64,000 nucleotides of DNA from Prorocentrum cordatum (GCA_963575745.1 CAUYUJ010014184.1:291001-355000), one strand, 5' to 3'; positions 33,067 to 42,039 are shown, counted from the first letter of the stretch. Notes: generated from the sequence alone by a model not told the origin. Program-made: numbers and translations.

Positions 33067-34392
33067 CTACCAAGCACCGGCGGCGTCGGCTCCCGCTCCG
33101 CCGCCCCTGCCGCCGCGTCCGCGGCCACGACCAGGGGCAAGCGAGCGCGCCTCCGCCGCCTTGCGCTTCTCCTTCGAGATGGCCGCCTCAGCACGAAGCC
33201 GATCGGACACATGGGCGGTCAGCGCCGGTGGTACCAGCGCTCCGCCCGCGCGCATCCCGGCGCCCATGAAGTGGGTGGCTCCCTCGTAGCTCGGCGCGCT
33301 GAGATTGGCATGATGGGCTTCGGCAATCAGCTGGCGCCTGCGCGCCACAGCCTCCATGCAGGCCAAGTTCATGACGTTGAGCCCGTCGTAGGTCACCGCC
33401 AGCTCCTGCACCAGCGCTAAGTTGGCGCCCTCGTGGATCGAGCGGTCGCCGTCGGGGATCTTCGCCTCCGCCAACCACTTTGAGTGCTGGGCGCGCGGCC
33501 CCTCCGCCATCTTGATCATCTCCCTGCACATCCACTCGGTCGTTCGTGGCCCACTCAGAGGCCAGTCGTCAAACTCGGTCGCTGTCATCTCCTGCACGGA
33601 CTGCCTGAACTCCCGCCTCCGTGTCCCATCGGGACCATACTTCACCGACAGAGTCCGCACGTCGTCACCCACCGCCTGATCGTTGCCGTGGGTGGCCGTC
33701 GCCGCTCGGTTCCACTTGATCCGCTCCTCGCTGAACGTATCGATCTCCGCCGGGTAGTTGTTCAGCTGCTTGACCAGCACCGGCCTGGGCACCTGCATGT
33801 TGGGCAACGCCATGAGCCCGCAGCCGTTCGCCTGCACCGCCCCCGCCGGCATCGTCACGATCTCGCCGATGCTGTGCCCGTCCACGTGCTCCGCGAGCAC
33901 CCAGGCGACGGCGGGGGCAGCTGGCGCGGCACCGCCCGCGGCGGCGCCGGGCGCGCCAGGGGCCAGACCGCCGGCCCCCCCTGCGGCCCCACGCGCGCCA
34001 CGGAGGCCGACGACGCCGATCGCCTCGGCCAGCAACTGGTCTATCTCCGCGTCGGTCGGCGGCTGCCGAAATCGATGCAGCTGAGCACCGCCAAGTCCCA
34101 GCGGCAGCTCCCCGTTATCGCCCAAGAACCTCACCGTCTCGAACACATTCTGGTCGCTCATGTCCTCGTCGTAAACATCAAAGCCAGGGGGCGCGATCGT
34201 GACCAGTCCCCCAACCATATCATTCAGGAACAGTCGCTCGTGTGACAGCTCCTCGCCCGCGCCCGCGTACCTCACTAGCGCACGCCATAACATCGTTCCC
34301 CCTGGCCCCGTCGGCAACGGCCAACCGTCCGCTCCCCGCACTCGTGGTCCCGGTGGAGGTGGCGGGCCGACTGCCAAACCAACCAACGCCAT
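33067..34392 (-). CDS. Gag-like protein of the YR element
   Basis: A 441-codon intact frame starts at an ATG at 34392 and stops at 33067. The N-terminal third is mixed (FDVYDEDMSDQNVFETVRFL), followed by an Ala/Gly/Pro linker, a globular middle (VLVKQLNNYPAEIDTFSEER; MTATEFDDWPLSGPRTTEWM) and helical sequence. It ends in a basic arginine-glycine tail, SLAPGRGRGRGGRGGGAGAD, typical of nucleic-acid binding. Position upstream of RT and the RGG tail suggest the structural/RNA-binding (gag) role; no zinc knuckle is present. It follows the membrane-type ORF in a different frame, overlapping it. Confidence 0.6.
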   Translation of the reverse strand: MALVGLAVGPPPPPGPRVRGADGWPLPTGPGGTMLWRALVRYAGAGEELSHERLFLNDMVGGLVTIAPPGFDVYDEDMSDQNVFETVRFLGDNGELPLGLGGAQLHRFRQPPTDAEIDQLLAEAIGVVGLRGARGAAGGAGGLAPGAPGAAAGGAAPAAPAVAWVLAEHVDGHSIGEIVTMPAGAVQANGCGLMALPNMQVPRPVLVKQLNNYPAEIDTFSEERIKWNRAATATHGNDQAVGDDVRTLSVKYGPDGTRRREFRQSVQEMTATEFDDWPLSGPRTTEWMCREMIKMAEGPRAQHSKWLAEAKIPDGDRSIHEGANLALVQELAVTYDGLNVMNLACMEAVARRRQLIAEAHHANLSAPSYEGATHFMGAGMRAGGALVPPALTAHVSDRLRAEAAISKEKRKAAEARSLAPGRGRGRGGRGGGAGADAAGAW

Positions 34393-34690
34393 ACTGTACG
34401 CACGTGACGGTCACCTGCAGCACGGAGAAGAACAAACAGACGAGCGCACAACCGACGAGCTGCCAAGACTGGTGACCCCCGCTTGGAGCCGCGACCGCCT
34501 CACACTTGCAGTGACAATGGCAGACCGGCTCCGGGATGTCTGGGCAATGGACCTCCGCCCGTCCTGCCGCCCGCGCCGCCTCGGTCGCGTCTGAGACCGC
34601 GCCTCGCAGCACCCACGCCGAGAAGGCTGCGATCACACCGCTGGTCGCGGCGGGCGCGGAGGCGGCGGCGGCGAGGAGGCCCCAGACCAT
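34220..34690 (-). CDS. Membrane-type leader ORF of the YR element
   Basis: The first frame after repeat A1 starts at an ATG at 34690. It begins with a hydrophobic stretch (MVWGLLAAAASAPAATSGVI), then a cysteine/histidine cluster CPDIPEPVCHCHCKCEAV, then a second hydrophobic segment (LVGCALVCLFFSVLQVTVTC). The coding character shifts to the frame of the gag-like ORF (ATG at 34392), so one frameshift could join the two into a single protein with an N-terminal membrane anchor. Beyond about 34380 this frame is Gly/Arg-rich and probably not coding. The function is unknown; membrane-anchored gag is an inference. Confidence 0.5.
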   Translation of the reverse strand: MVWGLLAAAASAPAATSGVIAAFSAWVLRGAVSDATEAARAAGRAEVHCPDIPEPVCHCHCKCEAVAAPSGGHQSWQLVGCALVCLFFSVLQVTVTCVQYGVGWFGSRPATSTGTTSAGSGRLAVADGARGNDVMACASEVRGRGRGAVTRATVPE

Positions 34691-34722
34691 CCACCCGCGG
34701 GGAAGGTCCGTGCGCACCTGCT

Positions 34723-34790
34723 GCGCAGCAAAAAACCTTGAGGGTTGAAAACGGCCGCGGGGAGGCACGATCAATGCTGTGCACCGCACT

Positions 34791-34795
<5 letters not shown>
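34723..34795 (-). repeat. Split direct repeat A1 (element 5' end)
   Basis: GCGCAGCAAAAAACCTTGAG to GCACTTTCAT. It is identical to A2 except at three bases. The outer flank continues directly as CATCATCAT. Confidence 0.85.
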
Positions 34796-34839
<44 letters not shown>

Positions 34840-34990
34840 GCAGCATCAGCAGCATCATCAGCATCGTAATCTCATCGTCATCCGCATCATCAGCATCATC
34901 ATCATCACCATCAGCCTCACCCTCACCCTGACCATCATCACCATCACAATCACCATCACTAACATCATCAACACCATCATCACCACATCT
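34793..34990. repeat. CAT microsatellite flanking element 5' end
   Basis: Pure CAT at 34793-34845, then CAGCAT and ATC/ACC degenerate repeats. The array is in phase with the CAT repeat that flanks B2 at 28110-28153. Confidence 0.9.
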
Positions 34991-35309
34991 CTCCCAATCC
35001 TGGAGACACGAAATGTCACACGTGACTGCCTCCCGTGCTGGCACGGTGGCGGGATTTGCCGCAAGCAGCTGCCTAGCACCGCATAGGTTGCACATCCCGT
35101 AGATTGCATCCCATCTATTGCACAACATAGGCTGCAACACGTGGGTTGCACCGTGCACATGCTTCACCATACAGACTGCACATCGAGAGTGCACGAGCCT
35201 ACCAATCGGGGTCCACGCGGGCAGGCCTTTCTTGTGGAAACACGGGCGGAGTGATTTTTCATAACGTGACACACACACACACATCTCAACTACGTTTAGC
35301 ATGAAGAAG
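34991..35309. other. No gene recognised
   Basis: A set of related GTAGATTGCA/AGGTTGCA/GGGTTGCA stretches spaced about 20 bp apart (35085-35155) is the only structure noted. Confidence 0.4.
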
Positions 35310-35412
35310 CTGGTCCTAAGGGAAGCGGGTCCTGGACCCTGGTGCCTTCCCCACGAAATTCATCCTGAGCAATTTTCTGATAGTCCCGGGGCCCGTGGAG
35401 GGCCCCGGGAGG
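35310..35412 (-). repeat. Dispersed repeat family M7, copy 1
   Basis: It contains GGTCCTGGACCCTGGTGCCT, then CCCACGAAATTCATCC and GATAGTCCCGGGGCCCGTGG. It is related to 45205-45300 (same orientation) and to 46690-46815 and 47395-47520 (opposite orientation). Confidence 0.45.
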
Positions 35413-35700
35413 CCAAACATAGCGAAAACCTCAGGACCCGTTGCCTTCAGGACCCGCTTTCCCTCTGGCGATCCCAGGTAGGCCCCCGACACCGAAACCT
35501 TCAGTCGGACCCAGGCCAGAAGAACCTCCCTCAAGAGTTTGAGACCCTCCGTCGCCCAAAACAGACAGAACATCCAAAGATACCCTCCCCAGGATGCACA
35601 AGAACCTCCCACGAGCACGAAGAACATGAGGGTACCCTCCCCGAACCGACCTCGATTTTCTATCTTCGACTACGCGCAAGAGCGACCCTGGGTATTTAAG

Positions 35701-35820
35701 AGTGACCTTTGGTGCGCGGCTGAACGGGGGACGCGGGGTGGCCAAACCTGGGCGCGCGAGCTGCTACCGTTTCGCGTTCAGCGATCGGAGGGCCCCATTG
35801 GGCCCGCACCAAAGGTCACT
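35701..35820. mobile_element. Short element with 20-bp terminal inverted repeats
   Basis: It begins AGTGACCTTTGGTGCGCGGC and ends GCCCGCACCAAAGGTCACT, inverse complements with one or two mismatches. It is about 120 bp long, with no other copy in the window. Confidence 0.6.
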
Positions 35821-35850
35821 CTGGCGAAAGGCCACTCCTACGTCTAGTCT

Positions 35851-35886
35851 TAAGTCTGTCATGTCCTCCTACAGACGGTTTTTGGA
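35851..35886 (+). mobile_element. Solo end of family M1 (copy c)
   Basis: AAGTCTGTCATGTCCTCCTA followed by CAGACGGTTTTTGGA matches the left ends of the other M1 copies. No partner end follows within 300 bp. Confidence 0.5.
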
Positions 35887-36020
35887 AGAAAAACGGCGCG
35901 CGCCAGGGGCGGTGAAGGAGGTGCCGCCGGGGGGTCCCAGCGCGGATCCAAGAAATCCGCGCGGAGAAAAAATAAAGGCGACTATCATGCTGGGAGGAAG
36001 GGACTGGGACGATACAGACA

Positions 36021-36186
36021 ACCCGCATGATAAGGAGGCGTGACAAGAATGCAAGGACCTGGGAAGGCCACGTCGACGCTCTGCGAGTGGGGCTCGGCCA
36101 GCGGAAGCGGCCGAGGATGGGCCGAAGGGGGAAGGATGTAAGGGCACCCTTGGAAAAGTCGATTATCCTTACTATGCGGGTCGACT
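36021..36186. mobile_element. MITE-like element family M6, copy b
   Basis: It begins ACCCGCATGATAAGGA and ends TATCCTTACTATGCGGGT, about 18-bp terminal inverted repeats. The interior GGAAGGCCACGTCGACGCTC and AAGGATGTAAGGGCACCC motifs are shared with 46919-47082. Confidence 0.7.
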
Positions 36187-36710
36187 GTATAGGGCACGAC
36201 TGTGTAAGAGACGCAGTCGACACGCGCGATGACGGGTATGATCTGGTCATTTCTCCCAGCCCCAACCCCCCCAACCCTATACTTGTCTTTCGGATCCGCG
36301 CTGGACGACGCACGGCCATCCTGGCGCTCGCGCGCCGCCCCTTCCCCCCGCTCCCCCTAGAGGGGCCCAGGGAGACACAAACAAGTCGACACACACTCTA
36401 GGATTCCCTATACTTTCCTCTTTCTTTTGACTGGGAATCCGAATCTATTTGTATCAATGCTGATCTTTCCCTACTGACACTCCTGGAGAAGGACGGCCAA
36501 CTGTGGCGCCAGCCCGTCGCGTGCCTGGCGAAGGTATACTACTCTGCGACCCCGCGGTTGACCTGAGCAGTGCACGCGGGGCTTTGGGGCTTGGGACCCC
36601 CAACTCGTCGGCGGGCCTGGGGGGGAAGTGAGCAAGGGCGGGCCTTCTTAAAGGCCTGGAAGGCCTCGGACCTTCCAAGAAGATTTCCAAGCCTCCCCCG
36701 AAGACTTAAA
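36187..36710. other. No gene recognised
   Basis: Mixed sequence. GGCCTTCTTAAAGGCCTGG and CTTAAAGGCCTCC at 36643-36718 are short palindromic repeats next to the M5 copy. Confidence 0.4.
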
Positions 36711-36882
36711 GGCCTCCTAGATGGGGTCCGAATAGGTGGGGTCGGAGAATCGTCGACGCCGGCGGTGCATCGGCGACGTCGTCGTGAAGCAAATCGGGGA
36801 TGCGGAGGCGCATCGTCAATACATCGGCGATGTGGCGCGACCCTCCGACCCCAACTACTCCGACCCCGTCTGGGGGCCTAGA
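36711..36882. mobile_element. MITE-like element family M5, copy b (172 bp)
   Basis: The left end is TAGATGGGGTCCGAATAGGT. The right end, GACCCCAACTACTCCGACCC then CGTCTGGGGGCC, is its imperfect inverse. The interior GCATCGGCGACGTCGTCG and AAGCAAATCGGGGATGCGG correspond to the copy at 11537. Confidence 0.7.
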
Positions 36883-37023
36883 AAGACACAGGGAACTGCT
36901 CACAAGACCGGAGGGCCTCTGAGATGCCCCGCCGCCTTCCGAGAAGGCTTGCCCCCTCGCACTTCCGCCCCCTGGGCGCGCCGCCGACCAACGTTCTCAT
37001 GCGCGCTGCGCTCCGCCGAGGCG

Positions 37024-37024
<1 letters not shown>

Positions 37025-37059
<35 letters not shown>

Positions 37060-37145
37060 CGCGGCTTAATTAGAAATTGCATGCCCCACATTTGTTCTAT
37101 CCGCCAACGCAGTCACTCTGCCTAGCCGCCGACGCAAAAAAATGC

Positions 37146-37191
<46 letters not shown>

Positions 37192-37195
37192 TGTG
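37025..37195. repeat. Two TG dinucleotide tracts
   Basis: TG repeats at 37025-37057 and 37143-37195, with TTTG interruptions in the second. Confidence 0.9.
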
Positions 37196-37496
37196 GGGGG
37201 GCCCTCCGGCCTAGGGAGCGGCCGCTTGCACGCCAAAGGGACCGTGCAGGCAAGAGTGGCCTTTAGCGCAAGGCTTTCGGGGAGCTGCAGAATTTTCGTG
37301 TTCCCCCCATTTCCCCCACCCCTCCCGCGGACGGACGTCCAGACCGTTATGCCCCGAATCGGAATCGACGCTTGCTTGTTGTTGTTTAACCTCTGTACGG
37401 GGAGAGGGGGGGTGGGGCAGGTCCAGGGAGCAAGCCGATGCTGGCGGGATCCCTCTGGGCCCGCACCGCACGCCACTCAGGCGAAGGCTCCCTGCT
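37196..37496. other. No gene recognised
   Basis: GC-rich sequence with no repeat or coding signal that can be supported. Confidence 0.4.
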
Positions 37497-37692
37497 CTGA
37501 ACAGGGGCCGACCGTCCCGGCATTCCTGGAAGCCTGCCACCATGTTCGTAAAACAACTGAATGTGCTCTGAGAACAAGGTCAATGCTCTTAGAACGCAGA
37601 ACCGGTGTATTAAAACAAAACGGTCGCAGCCAGACATGTTCTAAGACATGTCGTGTAAACCGCAACATTCTCTGGTGGGCCTAAAGACAAGC
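37497..37692 (+). mobile_element. Dispersed element family M4, copy b
   Basis: It starts ACAGGGGCCGACCGTCCCGG and ends CATTCTCTGGTGGGCCTA. The interior TTCTAAGACATGTCGTGTAA and GTGTATTAAAACAAAACGG are collinear with 51298-51510. Confidence 0.65.
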
Positions 37693-38632
37693 CGTGGGGG
37701 CTCGTCACTGCTTGACTCCTGCGCGGAGCCAGAACAGGACTCCCAAAGGTCCAGGCTTGGGAAGGCCCGTTGGCCTGACCTCGCGACGCACCACAACTGG
37801 GTCTGTGCGTGCTGGCGCGGCGCGACGTGGGGTGTGCCCGCGCGAGCCCAGCACCCTCGACACGCCTGGTGGAGCTGAAAGCCTGTGTGCGTGCGTGCGC
37901 GCCCAGGCGAGCGCGCGCCGGGTGTCCTCCTCCCCCTCCTGGCTTCTCTTCCTCCTCCTCCTTCTTATTCCTCCTCCGCTTCCTCTTCATCCTTACTCCT
38001 CCGCCTCCCCCGCCTCTCTCGTGCTCTTCCCCTCCTTACGATCGGTTCTTCCTCCTGTGTCCGGGTCCGAGGCTTGCCAAGGGCCACGCACGTCCTAAAA
38101 CGCGACCCACCCCTTCCGCCCCCTCCATCCTACTCCTGCTCCACCTGCAACTGGGACGGGAGCAATATCATGGCATTATTGGCTCAGGATGCGTCGCAAG
38201 ACTTCCAGAGTGTCTGGCAGCCCTCGTTTCTGCAGCCCGTGTGGAACATCAGGGAGCCCAGGAAATCTGGGAAATGCTGAAAATCTTCGAACATATCACT
38301 ATCATGACCCCTTGCTCCTCTGATCGGTTGTTGATAGAAGTATCTCTGGCCCAAGGTGCCCCAGGATTTCCAAGGTCCCCATGGCCTCCAGAGCACCCCT
38401 CACGAAGCTCAGAAAGCCCCAAGGCTTTGTGGGCCCCGGAAACAGCAAGGCCGTTTTTTCACCGGTTCCGTTTTGCCGTTTTTGTTGCCGGTTCCGACGC
38501 CGTTTTTTTAACCAGTTCCGTCGCCGTTTTTTGACCGGTTCCGGCTCCAGTCCACCTTTAGCAACCCCCGATCTGGGCCCTCCGCCCTCCTCCCCAGCTT
38601 GCGCTTTTAGGCGCGGCACGGCGGCCCTGGTC
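37693..38632. other. No gene recognised; GTTTTTTCACCGGTTCCG repeats
   Basis: CTC-rich sequence at 37920-38030. At 38440-38550 GCCGTTTTTTCACCGGTTCC is repeated about four times in variants. The block, including GGGCCCCGGAAACAGCAAGG, recurs at 45372-45500. Confidence 0.45.
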
Positions 38633-38790
38633 TTAGGTCGGGCGTGTCCTCCTACAGGGGGACTCTGGACGAAACATGAAAAAGGTCCCCAAAATATATA
38701 AACATTGTCAGAACGGGTCCAAACATCGTCCCCAGGCTATTATTGGACTGCTCTGGAATTGTCCTCCCGTAGAGGGACGTGCCCGACTCA
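38633..38790. mobile_element. MITE-like element family M1, copy d (158 bp)
   Basis: The left end is TTAGGTCGGGCGTGTCCTCC. The right end inverted reads TTGAGTCGGGCACGTCCCTC. It lies 54 bp beyond the stop codon of the methyltransferase gene, so probably in its 3' untranslated region or intergenic DNA. Confidence 0.75.
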
Positions 38791-38843
38791 ACCCCGGTCT
38801 GCACCGCGCGCCCGGCCGGCGCCGCTGCCCGTGGCGGCGAGGC

Positions 38844-40972
38844 TCAGCCCAGGGGCGCCTGCGGCTCGTCCAGGCCTGGGCCTCCCGAGGCCTGGGCGGC
38901 CAGACGGCCTGACGCCTCCTGCGCCGTGGGCCTCCGGATCTCCACCCAGACGTAGCGCTCGTGGGGGTTCTCCTCCGGGCTGGGGTGGGCCCGCAGCGCG
39001 GCCCGCACCTCGGCCGCGAGCCCGGCGTCCAGGAGGTAGGCGCTCACGTCGACGCGGAGCTCGGGGCTCCAGATGACGAAGGCCGCCCCGCGCTCCGCGC
39101 CCTCCTCCACGTCGAAAGCCCACTGGTGCAGGCCGTTGCGGAACTGCCCGGCCACCCCCTCGTTGCGGGCGTGCCTCAGCAGCACCCAGCCGCCAGGCCT
39201 CGCCACCTGCAGCATCCGCGTGATGGCGAGCAGCGGGTCGAAGGCGTGGTCCAAGGAGTTCCTCATGTGCACCACGTCGAAGTGGCCCAGCGGGAAGCAG
39301 GTGTGCAGGCTCTCCGACGGGCACTGCAGCGGGGTGTGCGGAGGCGTCATGCCGCGCTCATCGAACACCGAATTGTAGAAGCGCGCAAGCCCGTCGGACG
39401 CGACCACGGGGACAGGCCACGGGACCCTGCGATGCGGGCCGTCCTGCCCAGCAGCCGCTGGCTCGACGCCAGCTCCCCCAGGCAGCCCCCCGCTGGGCAG
39501 CTCGCACTCCAGTGGCCTGGGGGCGAAGGGCCCAGATCCCGCGTTCAAGATGCGCGGGCTCCTCGGCTGGGCGCCCTCTCCAGAAGCGGCCCTGCGCTCC
39601 ACCGCGTCGCGGACGAACCCACAGACCTGGTCGTCCTCCAGGAACCATGTCAGCTGCCCCGTGGCGAGCCACCGCTGGAGCCGCTCGAGGCCGGCCTCGT
39701 TCTCGTGCGGGTCGAGCGACAGCTTTTTTCGCCAGAACTCGGCCTCCATCTCCAGCCCCCGTGTCCACCTCGTCCGCGCACGGAGCAGTAAGCGACGCAC
39801 GGGCGGCAGGGGCGGCAGAGGGACCGCGGGCGGGTCCAGCCTGGAGGGTGGCGGCACCTCCGACCCCGCGCTGGCAATTGCCGCCCAGCCGCGGCTCCAG
39901 AGGAAGGCCGCTGGGTTTTCGGTGAAGATGGTAGGGCGAAGAGATCTACACATATCCACTGCTCCCTGGCCAGGCCCATCCTGAACCCAGCAGCTGTGTA
40001 TACGCCATTCTGGCCAAGCCAGGAGGGCGTCGCGTAGACACCGCTGCCGCGTTGAGGATGGGCGTGGCCAGGGAGCGGTGGTTATGTGTAGATCTCGTCG
40101 CCCTTGATGGCGTAGTTCTCCATCACCTCGTCCAGACTGAAGGGCCACGGAGAGGCGTCGAGGCAGTGCAGGCAGAACTCGAGCGCGCTGGGCACGAAGC
40201 CCATCATGGTCCGCAGCTCCTCCAGCCTGCCGCCGGCATCAAGCCCGAGACTTCCCCCTGGTGCCGCGGCCGCGTCTGGGGAGCGCTCCCTGCCGGGGCA
40301 CGGACTCATGTAGTACGTCCGGTAGTCGTCGCCCTGGTCACCCTTGCTGACGAGCGGGTCGTCTGCGCTCACGCACCTCGACTTCATGTGGCACCCGTTG
40401 GGGCCGTGGGCGAGCGACAGGCAACCAGGATTCTGCGAGCACGCCGCGAGGCACTCGGCCAAGGGCACCGGCCCGAAGATGTCACCCACCGCTTCCCCCT
40501 CCTGCCGCACCACGCGCTCTGTGCTCCGCCAACTCCAAGCAGCACTGCCTCCTGGCTCCTTCTCGCGCACGGGGCCCGTCCGCGACCGCGCCTGCAGCGC
40601 CTGCAGCGCCGAAGACTGGGCACAGACCGCCACCATGGACAGCAGGCCTGCGGGACAATCGCTGTGCAGAGTGAACGACGCATCCGTAGGGTCCACCGTG
40701 ATGATCCGGAAGATGACAGGGTAGGCGACCCCGCAGAGCCCGTGGACCCACTCGCCGCCGAAGCCGGGGTCCCGCGCGAGGCCCGAGTGCAGCTCGGTGT
40801 GGAAGCTGGCCCACAGGCTCCGGTGCCGACTCCCGCCGCAGAAACACTGCCGGTCCGACAGCTGCCGGTGGAAGAGGTCCTCCGACTTCAGCGCCGGGCC
40901 CGTGGGCGACTGGCCACCCCGCGAGGGCCAGGAGGAGCCCGGTTTTTGTTTTCGGTGCTCGCGTGGTCGGCG
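38844..40972 (-). CDS. PAN/apple-like domain and class I SAM methyltransferase, two or more exons, 5' incomplete
   Basis: Upstream exon (about 40972-40104, minus): a Cys-rich extracellular-type module with LFHRQLSDRQCFCGGSRHRS, WVHGLCGVAYPVIFRIITVD and a PAN/apple-like cysteine pattern (AECLAACSQNPGCLSLAHGP, then NGCHMKSRC), ending at DEVMENYAIKGDE. Downstream exon (about 39985-38844) in another frame: TIFTENPAAFLWSRGWAAIA, then MEAEFWRKKLSLDPHENEAG, then a methyltransferase with glycine motif RILNAGSGP, GHFDVVHMRNSLDHAFDPLL and ARPGGWVLLRHARNEG. It stops at 38844. The frame change coincides with a 157-bp segment bounded by 44-bp inverted repeats, interpreted as an intron. The first exon is open only back to a TAG at 40973-40975, beside a possible AG acceptor, so earlier exons are likely. 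The substrate is unknown. Balanced composition and two coherent domains make it the best host gene here; fusion of the two domains depends on the splice. Confidence 0.55.
39947..40103. mobile_element. Introner-like intron with 44-bp terminal inverted repeats
   Basis: The left arm (39947-39990) contains GAGATCTACACATATCCAC then GCTCCCTGGCCAGGCCC. The right arm (40060-40103) is its inverse with five or six mismatches (GGCCAGGGAGCGGTGGTTAT then GTGTAGATCTCGTCGCCC). Coding character stops in one frame at the right arm and resumes in another at the left arm. Exact splice sites are not resolved: dinoflagellates also use GC and GA donors and both arms contain candidate sites. Confidence 0.6.
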
Positions 40973-42039
40973 CTACTTCAATGCTGGCATGGGGTGTTCG
41001 GCCCAGACGCAGGTGTCCGAAATCCCGCAGTACCCTCACAGATTTGAAGGATGCGTTTTTTGACAAGTGCCCGAACTATCGGGTGCTTCGATTCTGATCA
41101 GCTTTTCTGTATTTTTGACGAGGCTTGTAGGGAAAGCCGAGCAGGCCCTCCTGAGGCCAGGTCAAGTGCGGCAGCCACCAGTTTAGTCCCAGAGAGGTCT
41201 GCCCTGCAACTGCCTCTCTCTCTCTGTCTTGTGCGGCACGGATCTTGCCATCACTCGGACGTCCATTCCCCGTGCATGCTCCGGCCCCTTGCGTGCACTT
41301 TCAGCCAGCTGATCCAAGATGGTCCTCGAGGGCCCTCGCCGAGGCACAGATGCGCACGACCGAGCGATGCCAAAGGGTGATGCCATGGTAGGACCGGCTC
41401 AGGAGACGTTCCAGGATTTCGAGAGCATCCAGCGGCCCTCGTCTCTGGCGCCTGGGCACGGCCACGGAGGATCTTGCAAACCTGCAGAATCTTGGGCCGT
41501 ATCATTACCCATCGGTCGGAAGAAGTAGGTAGCGACCCACCCGCGACCTACCCACATTGGTTTGACGAAAAAATCGGCGCCTGCGGCGGGCTCGTTGTAT
41601 AATTTGTGGGACTTTGGCGACTGCGGCGGGCTTCTCCAGAGTCTCGCAGACTGCCGACGTCTCCGATACCCCCTCACTCTTATGCGCATCTGCGGGGGGC
41701 TACGATTACCCAACGGTCGAAAGAAGTAGGTAGAAACATGAAGCAAGAAGGTGTTGAAAGTAGATTGGGTGTCCGCCCGGCCCCCTCATGAGGAGGGAAG
41801 AGGGGACGCCGCTCGATCATGGAAGCAGGAAGGCGCTGGAAGTAGATGGGACTCAGGGAATGAATCCAAAATTGCCCTGCCGACGTACCCAACCCTTGCG
41901 CAATGCGGGGCATAAGTACATCAGGATTGCTACAATGGGGGCGATGACGTAACATGGACGCATGTGATTTTGCGAGCAGCAATCGGAAGGCTCGCAGGCC
42001 CCCGATCCAGATACAAGGGCGTCGTAGTGGTTACTAACG
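40973..42039. other. Intergenic or 5' region; no further gene recognised
   Basis: No coherent exon was found. The region holds the M3-related pieces at 41504-41560 and 41706-41875, and the motif GCGGCGGGCTNGT-like GGCGACTGCGGCGGGCTTCT repeated near 41580 and 41615. Confidence 0.4.
41706..41875. mobile_element. Family M3, copy b (one end clear)
   Basis: It starts ATTACCCAACGGTCGAAAGA, then GTAGGTAGAAACATGAAG, GGAGGGAAGAGGGGACGCCG and AGGAAGGCGCTGGAAGTAGA, as in copies at 6887 and 51608. The expected inverted right end is missing. A further solo left end lies at 41504-41530. Confidence 0.5.

Larger units (their letters stand above)
28154..34795 (-). mobile_element. Tyrosine-recombinase (DIRS/PAT-like) retrotransposon, 6.6 kb, inactivated
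   Basis: Read on the minus strand, the element starts with repeat A1 (34795-34723). It continues with a membrane-type ORF, a gag-like ORF, RT, RNase H, tyrosine recombinase and a C5-methyltransferase-like domain, and ends with B1 (28580-28426), A2 (28425-28353), a 51-bp spacer and B2 (28301-28154). A1 and A2 are 73 bp each with three differences; B1 and B2 are about 150 bp each. This A1...B1-A2-B2 split-direct-repeat layout, with RT plus a tyrosine recombinase and no integrase, is diagnostic of YR retrotransposons, which integrate from a circular form without target duplication. Both outer ends abut CAT repeats. Several stops and frameshifts in RT and the methyltransferase show this copy cannot be autonomous. 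Confidence 0.85.

Noticed and set aside
38165-38195. GGCATTATTGGCTCAGG as a relic of the dinoflagellate spliced leader
   Set aside because: The match to the known leader end is partial, lacks the start of the leader and is followed by no clear coding region.
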